Origin: Chlorops oryzae
Taxonomy: Eukaryota > Arthropoda > Insecta > Diptera > Chloropidae
DNA length: 64,000 nucleotides
Assembly: GCA_020466095.1 (NCBI GenBank)
Contig: CM035807.1
Span: 38,714,348-38,778,347 of the forward strand
Direction: 5' to 3'
Part shown: positions 13,566 through 24,855 of the stretch, one piece after another
Layout: each line of letters starts with the position of its first letter
How positions within the stretch are numbered: the first letter of the stretch is position 1
The notes under the pieces: model-generated
Told to the model about the DNA's origin: nothing
What the model saw: only the letters and a program-made list of their open reading frames with translations
Database searches by the model: none
Position numbers and translations under genes: made by a program

Positions 13566-14217
13566 ACATTAAATAAATAAATTTTTTCTGTTATTCTCAT
13601 ATTTGTATATATGTAAAACGGATTTTTGAACTACTTCTGATTGTGTATTTATCTACCAAATATAGTCACTAATTCGAATTGAGTAATTCTTAGCTAGTTA
13701 TAATGTCCTCTTACGGTTAAAAGTTGACATATTTTGAGCTGAGGAAAAGGTATGTGCCCAATGTTAACTTCTGTACTTGTTTTGTTTTAATTGCAAGCGT
13801 AATGAAAGTTATTCTGTAAATCCTGTAAAACTGCCGTCAACATATCGCACCATAATCACTAAACCGGCACAATTAAAAATTTTTTTCATCACTTTTTTCA
13901 TGTTTGCCAACATTTTACTGCAGTAAAAGGAACACTTGGAATTTTAACATTGATATTTATTGATTCTCCAGTTGATTAAGAATAATATAAATTTGGAAAA
14001 GAAATTGTTTGTACAGGACCCGAGAGTTATATGCTGTTTGCCCGAGAAATTCAAAATTTTGAGTTGTGCCGATTTAGTGATTAGTGTGCGATATTGAGAT
14101 TGAGATGGCGATATGTACACCATGGTTGTTACACTGCAAAAGAATGTGTTCTCTATGGGGAAACTAGAAAAAATTACTTCTGCAGTGTGTAGAGTCGTGG
14201 AGCACATAGTACAGCTC
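13566..14217. other. no gene seen
   Basis: AT-rich sequence between two repeats. An 87-codon minus-strand frame at 13944-14207 is unrecognised. Confidence 0.45.
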
Positions 14218-14219
14218 TA

Positions 14220-14892
14220 CACAGAGAAAAAAATCAACCAGAAAACTGGTTAAATCAAAAGGAAAAACATACAAAACGGCTTCAACAAGGAATATTTTTA
14301 AATTAACAATTTTTCTTGTTGGAAAAAATAAAGATTTTCCTTTTGAATCAACTATGCTTCAGGCCGAATTGAAATGATAATTTTCAAAAATGGATTTAAA
14401 TTTAAATTTTTGAACCAACCACGAACATAATTGAAATGACAAGATAATTTTTAAAGTAAAAGAAATTTCTAAAATATCCATAAAAGGAATTTCAAAACAA
14501 ATTTAATTAACGTTCAAAGCAAATGGCCACAGAGCCATCTGCTGAACATAATCCCAAAAATAGCCATCGGATGGACATCATCCGATTTTGTCACTCCGTT
14601 GTCGTGACTGCTTACGCAATGCCATATAGGAAAAGTTCTAAACTCTATCAAATTCTTCTAATCCCTGCAATTTTAGCTACGCTGTTCAAATGATGCAATT
14701 ATACAGAGCGAAAAGAAATGTAATGAAAGGCTTTGCTCGCTGTGTAAATCATACCATTTTAATTTTAATGTTGGTTGATTTTCATACATTTACATATAAA
14801 TTTTACAACTCATAAAATGCCAAAAGCTTGAAAAACTGTGAATAACAATGAACTCAATTTAAGAAAATAAATATGGTTAAAGTTGCTCCGTG
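14220..14892. mobile_element. TA-flanked TIR element, family T copy 1
   Basis: The element begins CACAGAGAAAAAAATC and ends GCTCCGTG, with TA on each side (14218-14219 and 14893-14894). This fits a Tc1/mariner-type target duplication. It is homologous over most of its length to the copy at 39150-39776: both contain CCAGAAAACTGG near the left end and ATCCGATTTTGTCACTCCG in the middle. The right part has diverged. It lacks coding capacity and is therefore non-autonomous. Confidence 0.7.
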
Positions 14893-15317
14893 TATCATAA
14901 ATGTCAAGGCATTTCACGAAAATATAAATTTAAGTACAATCAATTGAGTATAGCAATAAATGATAGATGTCAATTTATCTACAAAATGAAAATATTCTCT
15001 ACATTAAGCAAATATAAATACATTTTTTAAGTTAATTTACTTTAAAGGCTTAAAAAACCCGAGCCGAGCCGTGATTCTTTGATAATTTTCTTGCAAGTGG
15101 CATCATTGTGCCACTTTGTGTCCACCCGTATTGTTGTTGGTAGCTTTCTGGTGAATTTCTCGAATTTGTTGAATTTCCTATTCCTGCCTAAGGTTTTTGT
15201 TGGTAGCTTTTGGTGAATATCCCCAATTTGTTGAATTTCCTATGCCTGCCTAATGGTGTATATCCCCATCGCGGCAGAGGCTTTTCGACGTCGACAGTTA
15301 GACCTACAGTCCTACAT

Positions 15318-15555
15318 GCGCAATGCTTAAAAAGTTCTAAAGTGAATCAAATATCTTATATGTCATATTTTATAATGCAAATGAGAATTATACAGAACGA
15401 AAAGAAATGTAATTAAACATTTTTCCTTTAAATCAACCAAAAATGTTGTTGACTCAACAATTTTTCTTTTGAATTTTTTGTTTTGCTCAAAAATCAAAAG
15501 GACTGTGAATAACAATGCGCATTTAAAAAAAAATCATGGTAAAGTTCGCTCAGTG
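15318..15555. mobile_element. family T copy 2, left end missing
   Basis: From CAATGCTTAAAAAGTTCTAA to the terminal GTTCGCTCAGTG this matches the right 240 bp of the copy at 39150-39776 closely. It is followed by TA (15556-15557). The left half is absent; unrelated sequence containing duplicated TTGTTGGTAGCTTT and TTGTTGAATTTCCTAT stretches precedes it. Confidence 0.65.
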
Positions 15556-15823
15556 TAATCTAAATACGTCAACGGCAGCTTTACGAAGAGCTTTAGAATT
15601 GTAGAGACGGTCTGCAGTATACACAATAAAGATAGATGCTCTGCACTCTACACTATATTCTCTACGAAACAAAAAAACTTTTTGTGTATTTCAGGCTTAA
15701 GAAAAAGCATGATTGTTAAAGTCAAGTTCAAATACGTCTGTACCATATTTTTGCTGGAAAAATATACGGTTGTAGTATACTACAAATCGTTGTAATTTGG
15801 CAATCGTGGTTTTTTTCTCGGTG
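15556..15823. mobile_element. right-hand terminus of another TA-flanked element
   Basis: The segment ends TTTTTTTCTCGGTG followed by TA at 15824-15825. Reverse-complemented this is CACCGAGAAAAAAA, a variant of the family T terminus. Its left partner is not clear. It may belong to a larger, older copy beginning at 14220. Confidence 0.35.
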
Positions 15824-15825
15824 TA

Positions 15826-18045
15826 TAAAATATATTTTAGCTCCTAGCCAAATGAAAACTTTCTGTGCGATCTACCTTAATTGTCATTGTACCTAAATAT
15901 GCAGTTAGACGCACTGCTCCGATTTGATACGGAGAGATGGTCAAGGAGGCATTCATTCGGAAAGTAAAAAAATTATTCAATAAGTAACAATTTTTTTTAT
16001 GCCTAATAGGCCTGGGATGATAGATACAATTTTCATAATAATTGTATTTTTAATTAAGCGAATTCAAATAGTTTTGTATTTTTGTGTCAAGGCACTTTAA
16101 AAAAAATTCTTATTTTTCAAATGCGTTTCTGCCCCGGAATATGCCAACATTCAAAAGGATGGCATAATTCCATGAATGCATTTTGAAGCATTTGAGTTAT
16201 TGTCGCAATACATTTGGTGTATTTTTTATATTCCTTCCAATTGCATTTATATGCAATAAATATTGTCAACGACGAGTAAAACAAAGCCATCAAGCGTAGA
16301 CATTTTTCATTTATTTCGGCTTGCAACAAGAACCCATGAAGCATTGCGGCTTTACATTGCAATACTCCTCTCAACTGATTTTATTTGGCGCATATATAAT
16401 TTGCATAATTGTTATGCGTCTCACGGTATGCATATTTATTGAGTTATTGGACTGTTCGTTTCAGAAGTCGATTTCATATCAATTAAAAAAATATAAAAAA
16501 AAATGAAAATACTATTAAACGCAATATAACAGAGTGATGTTATTTTTATGAAAGCTAAAATCATGCTTTAAACTTAAAAATCCCAAAAGTTCAGTTTTCA
16601 GACCAAGAATTATTCCCGATGTGGTTGTTTTAAATCACATATAGCTATAGATATATGGAGGCTTTTCGCTCGAAACAAAAAAAAAAAACAACAGGACATC
16701 AAGAGCACTGTAACGCCAGACATTCTAAACATCCTTTCGCATCGTAAGTTCGCATCTAAATATGGAATTTAAATGAAAATTAAGTACCTATGCTGTGAAA
16801 CAGATATCCTTGATTATTTTAACATCAAAACAAAACTTTTGCCCGCATTTTAAGGCATTATTTCAAATTAAATTGAATAAAAATTTGTTTCCTATCATAA
16901 TAACGTGACGGTCTGTCTGTAATCATCGAAATGTATATCTTCTGAAATGAAAATTTCGAACAAAATAGATCGGCCGATAATTCTATTAATATAAACATAA
17001 ATGCAGCCAAAAAAACAAAAAAATATTTGTTATGTTTTTCAAATGTGTTAAATTTTCCGCCTTTGCTTTGCATTTTTTAGGCTTAATTAACGCTCAATAA
17101 TTAATGCTAAACACGCCATTAACGCTTTATGCACACGCAGGCGAAACTGGTCGCAAAAGTTGAAAATATTTCAAATTAACTGGTTCAGGATCATGCAGTA
17201 ACAAGAGGAACGCGTGCAATGCGGGCATTAAACGTAAGCACGCACTAACTGAACCCATAACCTTCCGCTCGTACAGAGCCGCCCTTTACGTCTTTACGTT
17301 GGACTCAATTTGCATTCAAACGATGAAAACTGAAATATGGATTGGGGATAATTAAAGAGCGTTTAAGGTCTGTGGTCATCGCATACGTTGGGCCTATTAA
17401 CAATTAGTTAACCGCTGCAACACGATTTGTGTCGTCATATACAAGTATATATGTATGTATATATATATATTTTTTTTTTGCCTTCGATGTCGCATTCCCG
17501 TCTGATGTTACTGTAGTTGCTCCTTTTGATGGCGATGCTAACGTGTTTCTCGTGTTCTTCAAATAAATCAAATTAAATTAGCGCTCACAGTTAATAAAAT
17601 ACTAAAGCTTAATTTAAAATTTTCCTTTTATTTTTCGGGAAAAAAAAATAACACTAGAAAAACTTCTAATGCAAAATAAGCATTCGTTAGGGGCTTTGTG
17701 CCACCATTACGTCGTTTATCATGACAGAAATGCCAACTCGTAAGCCTAGTAACGAACATGGCCATGCTCCCTGCTACGTTCGTAACTTCACATTTTCGCC
17801 CGCCTACATTTCCTTCAGGGCAGAAATTTATTAATCTCCAATCTTAGACCGTAAATTTCGGCCGGCGCGGCGCAATAAGTCCAAGAGCAGCTTAAGAGTT
17901 GTGTGCCGCTGAACTGCCTAGACTACTCCCAAATCCGCTCGTTATTGTGGACATCTACGGCCACGTCTTGGAATAGTTCTTTGCTTGCACACAAGCACAT
18001 ATATTAAATTTGTGGGTTTTCTTTTCCATTTTTTCTCTACTCTGG
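15826..18045. other. mostly single-copy sequence, no gene; possible enhancer-like stretch
   Basis: No recognised repeat and no convincing ORF. At about 17090-17430 several homeodomain-type TAAT cores, a Runt-type TGTGGTC and repeated GCGTTTA/ACGCTTTA words occur in sequence with more G+C than its flanks. At 17690-17960 there is a further G+C-richer block. Either could be regulatory, but this is inference from composition only. A TA-rich tract lies at 17440-17480. Confidence 0.25.
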
Positions 18046-19435
18046 TTTTTATACCCGACACATTCTGTGTCGCGGGTATATTGCGTTTGTGTGGTTGTGT
18101 GCCGCACCCAAAACCAGTCGTGATAGACTATAAAAATATATATTATATATATTTATGGAAATGATCAGCGTCGCCAGGAGATTCAATTTAGCCACGTCCT
18201 TCCGTCTCTCCTTCTGTTTGCCTGTCCGTATGCAGTTTTCTTATGGAAGGAATCGATTCATCTTGGCGAAATTTGGTATGCGTGTTCCCGGAGCCATGAG
18301 TAAGAACAAGTTCGAAAATGGAGCATGTTTAAGGGTACCTCCAGGATTAGGGTGCATAAGAGAACTTCTCATCAACAGACTTATTCTAAATTCCATGCGA
18401 AAAGATTTTTCACTAGCAAAACAAAACTCGCGAGAGAAATCTTGCGGTATTCCGAATTCCGCGCGAGTTGAATGTTAAGAGTGAGAGACCAAGACCAATC
18501 CCTTGGAAATGCCTGAATCATTATGATTTCAGCTCCTTCTCCACTGGCTCATGTCTTGAAATTTTCTGAGTCTTATTTCGGTGAAGAGAAGTTGAGTAAC
18601 AATTTATTCAGGCGGAATCGAAACTTGAGTTTAAAAGCGACGGCAAGTCTTGATAGTCGCTCTGCTTGATTTAATTGAACTTTAATTTACATTTCCGGAG
18701 ACCGGCTGAGGAATTCCATAAGATCTGGACCTTTTGATATATTCAGATATCTTTTGATATCTACAGAATACTTTCCTCGATTGGCCAATGATTTAAGACT
18801 GTCTTCATTCTAAACCCTCTAATGCCAGTTTTTAAATGAAAAAATCAGATAGATTTACTTTGCGGTAGAGAAACCCGAACCTGAAATTATTTCTTTTATT
18901 GTTGCGCCGGGTTTTCGTGTTACATGTAGTTAGAAATATCGACCCTGTAATATTTGGGAGGTAACGCATAACAATGAATAAATGCTTTTTTTTCAGCTTA
19001 GATATATACAAATTTTTGGTGTTCGTGCATAAACGTCAACACATAAAATCTTTTATGTGCTTTCTTTAAACTTGCATGTTTCCGCTTGCGTTTCGCAAGA
19101 CAAAATAGGCAAAGAGTTTCATGTGAAATGACAACGCATTTGTCGAAACAATCTCGTTCGGAATAAGGAGCATTTTTTGATTTGGCAAGTTGTTTCACGC
19201 GTTTTGGTAAATAATGGGGAAAACAGAAACTATCGAATAAGCTCACGCGAAATCGTATTAAGACTAAGGGTGAAAAACTTGAAGATAAATCGGAAAATGA
19301 GGCCTTGAAAATCTACAAAATACCTCGTCGTAATGTGATTGGTCTTAGGGCTTGTTCTAACATATGTTTAAGCATCCATGTCTGTGTCGGGTATTGTATT
19401 GTCAGCCTCGCCTGACTATAACACCCTTACTTGTT
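18046..19435 (+). mobile_element. mini-me-like repeat, family A copy 2, interrupted
   Basis: The left part (18046-18358) runs from TTTTTATACCCGACAC through the core to ggtacctccaggattagg. The right part (about 19290-19435) resumes at the family's inner sequence and ends CCTGACTATAACACCCTTAC then TTGTTT. Between them lie about 930 bp of foreign sequence with no recognisable protein. I could not identify the ends or target duplication of that insertion. Confidence 0.65.
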
Positions 19436-20776
19436 TCTTTTTGTGTAAGCGTTGTGTGGCGTTGTGGCAAGATTTAATTTTGTAAAAAAGTTTCTGGGAA
19501 AATTTATGCTTGGCACATGTGGCACTATTCCTTCGCATACAGTGCTGCCTTAACATGGCATAGCCTCTGTCGCATGAATAATCTAAATCTGCAAATGGAG
19601 AGAATAGTCAGGCAATAGCGACTTAACACGATGAAAAAGCGACCGAGTGCTGCGAAAATGTTGGTTTCAACTTTCAGCTTTTTTTTTATGTATGGATATG
19701 GCGACATCCTGAGGACAATTATTCCATGTCGTGCTACAATTGCAAGCAACTGTGTCTCATATCACCGAAAACTTTGGCTCATCTGTCTTCGGGTTGTATA
19801 CTGATAAAAAAAACAATGATACGATTCAACAGGAAATTTATAGCTAGATACATATAAGCTTCATGAATACCGATTTCTAAAAACCGCCGATTTTTTTTCA
19901 ATAAAACGAATTTTATCCCAAATAAGTATGAGTGTTCGATGTAGTTAAAGCTGTAAATTTATATTCGCATTTCTTTCATCACATAAATGCACGATAATTT
20001 CAAAAAACGGTGGTGGTTTAAATCCATCACATTACAATAAATTCTGTAAAGCCAATCTCACGAAACGGCGGAATATGCAAACCTAAAGTGGTATTTCCTG
20101 TCACACATGGAGCCCATGACTTCCGTTTAATTACACATACTCGAACTCTTTGGAACGTTCAACCCCTTTTCTATCATGTGAGCCTCTTAAGTCTGCTCGT
20201 CCATCTCATCTCTTGCATCTCTTTGCCTTTATTTAAAATTAAAATTCATGATTGCTATGAGCCCGGAAGTCAAAGCTCAGCGTATTCCTCCAAGCCTTCT
20301 GCTGTCCATTACCCACACACAAGCTGGTAAGATACGACATCCATGTTTTGCGTAACGTATCCCGAGTGATCTCTTTGACCATTTTATAATGTGTATATAG
20401 CAACTAAGTACACCCCGGGGACACATTGGGTTGAGCATCGAGCAATTTTATCATTTTAATCATCAGCGAGAAGATTTCTATTCGACGACATTTCTGGATT
20501 AAACTGACGTATTAAGTTATTATCGGCTTTAGAGTTTGTTGTGTTGGTATGACCCGAAAGCTTGCAATATGCAAGGCGGGGTAGGCACATTTCCACCAAT
20601 AACTGTTCAGCTTTTGCTTAAGCCTCAACAGAGCTGAGCGCTCTGAATCGAACCCAACCATTACGAAGCATTTGCCTTTAATATTAACCGAAAGTAAAAA
20701 ATTGAAAATTCACGACCCTTGTTATGCTCGACATTCACACTACGACGCAATGCTGAATAAAATCGTTTCAGAACAA
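19436..20776. other. no gene seen
   Basis: Sequence between two family A copies. Frames of up to 80 codons are unrecognised. Confidence 0.45.
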
Positions 20777-21389
20777 ACAATAAAGGGTGTTATAGTCAGG
20801 CGAGCCTGAGTATAGAATATCCGACACAGACACACATGCTTAAATAATTTTTAAAACGCGCCCAAAAACGAAGACCATAGAACATTGAACCGATTTTTAA
20901 GGCCATATATATATAGGGGGCCCCATATACCGACTTTTTTTCAATTTCATTATGAAAACCGCCCCTTTCCGACACACCTCATATCAATATTGGTTTATGT
21001 TCAATCGAGTGTAAAATATACCAGCTCAATGACATATTACAAAATATTTTGAAAACAGCGTCACGAGGAGATTTCGACTTTTGACAGGTCCTCTAGTTTT
21101 TATGCAGGTATTCTTATGAAGGACCGTTGCAGCTATCTTGGCGAGATTTTATGGTTCACATAGGAACATAAGTCAAATTCGTAACATTTAAGTTCGAGTA
21201 AGGGACAACTTTCGGACATTTAGGACGCCCAGTACTAGGTCATGTTTAAAATCACAATAACTGCCTAAATTATATCGAAGTTATTTCAACTAAATAAATT
21301 TGATGAAATTTGATTTTGAAGACATTTTAAGGAATAATACAGATTTCCCTAGTACTGAAGTATTCTAAAAATGGTCCGATCGGATCCAT
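20777..21389 (-). mobile_element. mini-me-like repeat, family A copy 3, truncated, left arm of a palindrome
   Basis: On the minus strand this is the distal part of family A ending with the CCTGACTATAACACCCTTTA terminus. It stops at about 21389, where the sequence turns into a plus-strand copy. The proximal 300 bp with the core are missing from this arm. Confidence 0.65.
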
Positions 21390-21886
21390 CAGGGTGTTAC
21401 ACCCATAAAAAGTCGAGATGGACTATACAAAATTTATATAGAAATGATCAGCGTGACCAGGAAATTCGATTTAGCCAAGTCCGTCCGTCTGTCTGTCTGT
21501 CTGTATACAGTTTTCTTATCGAAGGAGTTGAGCTACTTCGACGAAAATCGGTATGCATCCTCATGGGGACACGAGTAAGATCCCGTTCGCTGCCCAAAAT
21601 CGGACTTTTTCGAAATATTTCAATGAAATTTAGAATTTGAGCTTATATTTAAGCCTCCGATTAGAATTCGAAAAATTTTGAAAATCGGCGTTGGCAAAGG
21701 GGCGGCTTTTATAAAGAAATTGAACTACAAGTCGTTATGTGGGACCCCTAATGGCCTTAAAAATCTATAGAATATCCTTTCTCAATGGTCCTGTTTTTGG
21801 GCACGTTTTAAAAGTTATTTAAACATGTGTGTCTGTGTCGGGTATTCTATACTCAGGCTCGCCTGACTTTAACACCCTTACTTGTG
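21390..21886 (+). mobile_element. mini-me-like repeat, family A copy 4, right arm of a palindrome
   Basis: It begins GGGTGTTACACCCATAAAAA in the family's proximal part, then carries the core (GAAATGATCAGCGTGACC) and a GTCTGTCTGTC tract. It ends GACTTTAACACCCTTACTTG. It is shortened internally. With copy 3 it forms an inverted pair, so the outer ends of the 1.1-kb unit are near-identical inverted repeats. Confidence 0.65.
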
Positions 21887-22997
21887 TTTTTTCCTTTTCT
21901 TTTTTTTTAAAGAAAAGGTTTTTGCCAAACGGCATTTTGGTCTTTTATTTTTAAAGAATTACGGCCAGAGAATCGTTTTTGTTTCATATGTAGACGCAAA
22001 GGTCCACGGAAGCATGAGAATGATGCCAAGTCCAAAAGGAATTTTGAATGGCTTCTCCTTGAAGTATTTAATCACTCTAAAGCTATTTGCCAAAAATTTC
22101 ATATTATCAACGTCTCTCAAAACGCCGACGGATGCGTTTTCATTCCATGGTGCTGTGGTCGTCGCGTTTTTTATGTCCATAACAAGTAGGGCTTAGTGTG
22201 TGCTACTAATGACCACGAAATGCAGTGCACGGTATACGGAAACGCAAAAAAGAAGTGAAGATTTTTCTGGCAATTCTGCATTATAATTTAAAAAAAAATC
22301 TATTGCTCTACTAAATATATTTAGCTTAACATGACATGCCTGTGGACGCAATTGGAATACCCATTTACAGAGATAATTGATTGGTCTAACTCAGGAACTG
22401 CTAGCTCCTCTGTTACCAAATAAGAGTACAACGATTCACAATGGGTGGTATTTTGCTGTTTTTTATAAATTTACTATTTAAATATGAGTTTTCTTATAAA
22501 ATTTGCCCTCTATGTAAATTTATTCTTTCTTTTTGGTCTGGCTATGACTAAAATAATGTTGTATAAGATTTTTATGTGACAATGTTCGATGTTCATTAGG
22601 TTGTCCCATTCTCGTTTGAGAACAATTTTTTTTAGCTACACATTGTTAAGAGGTATCAAAACTTGCGTAATTTTACACAGATGTTGGAACAAATAAACAA
22701 TTTATTAGCATGTCATCATGAGAGCTCTACTTTTCTTTAAAATTTTTAATATCGACGTCAATAACGTTACATTACAGTTTTGGGCGGGAGTGTAGCCCAT
22801 TATCGATTTAATAGACGTTAACTTTGTAACAAGCACAGCTGTAGTACTTTTGACTCATAAAAATTACTTGTACTGAGAGCAAAACTACGGCGACAGGTAA
22901 AGAAAATCTTAGACACAAGTCAAAACTTGACGATTTTCGCAAGATGAAACCTGACTAATTCAAAGCAGCTAGTAACGTTTTGTAACCTTCAAATATA
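21887..22997. other. no gene seen
   Basis: AT-rich sequence. Frames open on both strands at 21882-22196 look like chance overlaps. I recognised no repeats. Confidence 0.45.
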
Positions 22998-23005
22998 CTC
23001 TAAGT

Positions 23006-23866
23006 CAGGGTTGATATGATTTAAATCAGTTGATTTTAATCAATGATTTAAATCAAGATTGAAATCAGTAATTTAAATCCGGATGATTTAAATACAAAAT
23101 TTCTCCAATTTCATTTGCTTTGCTTCTTCTCGCGTATCTATATATGCGCCTTACGATTACAATGCACATTGTGTTGTATCAGACAATTCGGCAGATATGA
23201 AAAAAATGCGCAGCCAGCTCCAAAACACAGACGCCATACTGTCCGCCGCTGAGTCCGGTGGTGGTGGCATGGTAAAGACCATAGTGACTTATGGCTGCTC
23301 TGCCCATATTCTTAATTTGCTAGAACGAATCTGAAGAAGCCCTAAAATTTTTAGGGAACACCTACGGACAGACAGGAGTAAAATTCCTAATAAAAATAAT
23401 ACAATTGAAAGCAAAAACTGGGCCGTTTACAGGAGTTCTAATGAACGAAGAAATTGTAAAAAATACCAATACTTTAGACTGGTGGCGAGCAACAGATAGC
23501 ATAAAAAATGCATAACGGAACAAGAATTCAAAATAATATAACAACTGTGCACCGCAATCGCTTCTTCCGCTGGGGTGGAGCGAGTGTTTTCTGCGGTAAA
23601 TTTGGTGCACAGTAAAATCAGAAACAAACTGGGTACAACAAATGCTGGGAAGCTCGTATTTTTTATTGAAAAATCTTAATTGATGTATGAAATCTCTTTA
23701 TTAAAATGTCAATGAACAAACCTTAAAAGCTTGCTTTGATCTGTCTTATCTAATTGAATTTAGCCCAAAATAAAAATTATAACTTAAATCAAAAAAACCT
23801 GATTTAAATTAAAAAAATTTGATTTTTTAAATTTTTTGATTTTAATCATGATTTCTATCAACCCTG
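23006..23866 (+). mobile_element. hAT transposon, internally deleted and broken
   Basis: The terminal inverted repeats start CAGGGTTGATA at both ends, and an identical 8-bp duplication CTCTAAGT flanks the element (22998-23005 and 23867-23874). An 8-bp duplication is the hallmark of the hAT superfamily. Inside lie transposase relics (see the pseudogene entry). The subterminal regions carry repeated GATTTAAATC/GATTTTAATC words, which could be transposase-binding repeats. At 861 bp it is far too short for an autonomous hAT, so it is a deletion derivative. Confidence 0.92.
23154..23679 (+). pseudogene. hAT transposase remnant (DUF659-like part plus C-terminal dimerisation domain)
   Basis: Three pieces are readable. 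At about 23170-23334 the peptide contains VVSDNSADMKKMR and later YGCSAHILNLL, as in the DUF659 part of hAT transposases that includes catalytic residues. At about 23336-23515, one frame over, a segment ends near TLDWWRATDS, the tryptophan-rich motif preceding the dimerisation domain. At 23551-23679, back in the first frame, ASSAGVERVFSAVN and SKIRNKLGTTNAGKLVFF match the hATC dimerisation domain and end at a stop. Stop codons at 23332 and near 23513 and the frame changes show that it is dead. The N-terminal BED zinc finger and much of the catalytic core are absent. Confidence 0.85.
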
Positions 23867-23874
23867 CTCTAAGT

Positions 23875-24442
23875 ACCTGAGTGTAATAAAAATTAAATTT
23901 TGTTTGCTCGATCCGAAATTTGGGTTGGCGAAATAACCTCTGGAATTATAATTTTACAGAACATCGAACTTGGGTGGAGCCCTAAAGGAATAGGTTTTTT
24001 TCAGGAATATATCTTATCGAGTGCGAAACTTTTGAGAGGTTTGGCATTGTGAAAATCTTAAAGGAATTTATTTCGGGACACCCTAATTTTCATGGAACAA
24101 CGTATAAATCATTTCATTGGTTACAAGAAACTAATTGCACTTACATAACGAGAACATTCGATTGCACACAGATTGGTTTTCAAAATTTTCATATTGAAAT
24201 TCCACAATTTAGCCTCCTGTTGTTATTGAGGTTTAAACTGAATCTGTTTGCTAGAGTTATCAGAAGGACTTTGCTCGAACCTATAGTTTGCGGAAAAATT
24301 GTGTGCGTTTAAAATTTATTTATGGTATGATAAAAATGTGTAATATTTGGTGGTAGAAAGGAAATATTTACAAGTCTTTCGATCGTTAGATTGTTAATTC
24401 ATGTGCTAGATATCTCCAAGCCAATCAAACAGAATCTGACGA
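23875..24442. other. no gene seen
   Basis: An 87-codon frame at 24049-24312 (+) has no ATG at its start and no recognisable domain. No repeats were found. Confidence 0.4.
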
Positions 24443-24822
24443 TCATTGCACAGTCGCCACTTTAGTTCTGTTAAGAGATTTGCACAACTCTTCGTGACCA
24501 TATTCGAGTTCAATGTCAAAACTGGGGTCATGATTCAATGCGACTTTTAAACATTCAAAATGAACGGTTATATTACTTATGAAGACATTTACATATTGCA
24601 ACGAGGAGTATATATATCTTGAAAGCTCAGTTTGAACACAAATTAACACTCGACAGGAAAATACGTTGGGTTTAATTAAAACGTGCAGTAAATTATAGTA
24701 TTGGGATAAGCATTTATCATGGAAACCGCGATCTGCTAAAAAGCTGAGATACCAATATGTTTTCGATTCGGTCAAAGACAATGGAGCTGAAAAAGACTTG
24801 CCAACCATAAGCACGGACACTC
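24443..24822 (-). CDS. possible orphan last exon, unknown protein
   Basis: On the minus strand an open frame runs about 127 codons to a TGA at 24443. Just upstream is a good-looking splice acceptor: a long T/C-rich tract (about 24832-24855) followed by CCCTACAG with the exon starting at 24822. The reading has a mixed, protein-like composition (for example FDIELEYGHEELCKS near the C terminus) rather than low complexity. Upstream, at about 24850-25130, an open minus-strand frame contains a signal-peptide-like stretch (CLSLVAFIVGLVFAYK), but no joining donor could be fixed. I recognise no family. Chance is a real alternative. Confidence 0.2.
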
Positions 24823-24855
24823 CTGTAGGGAATCAAGGAAAAAACAGAAAACAAA

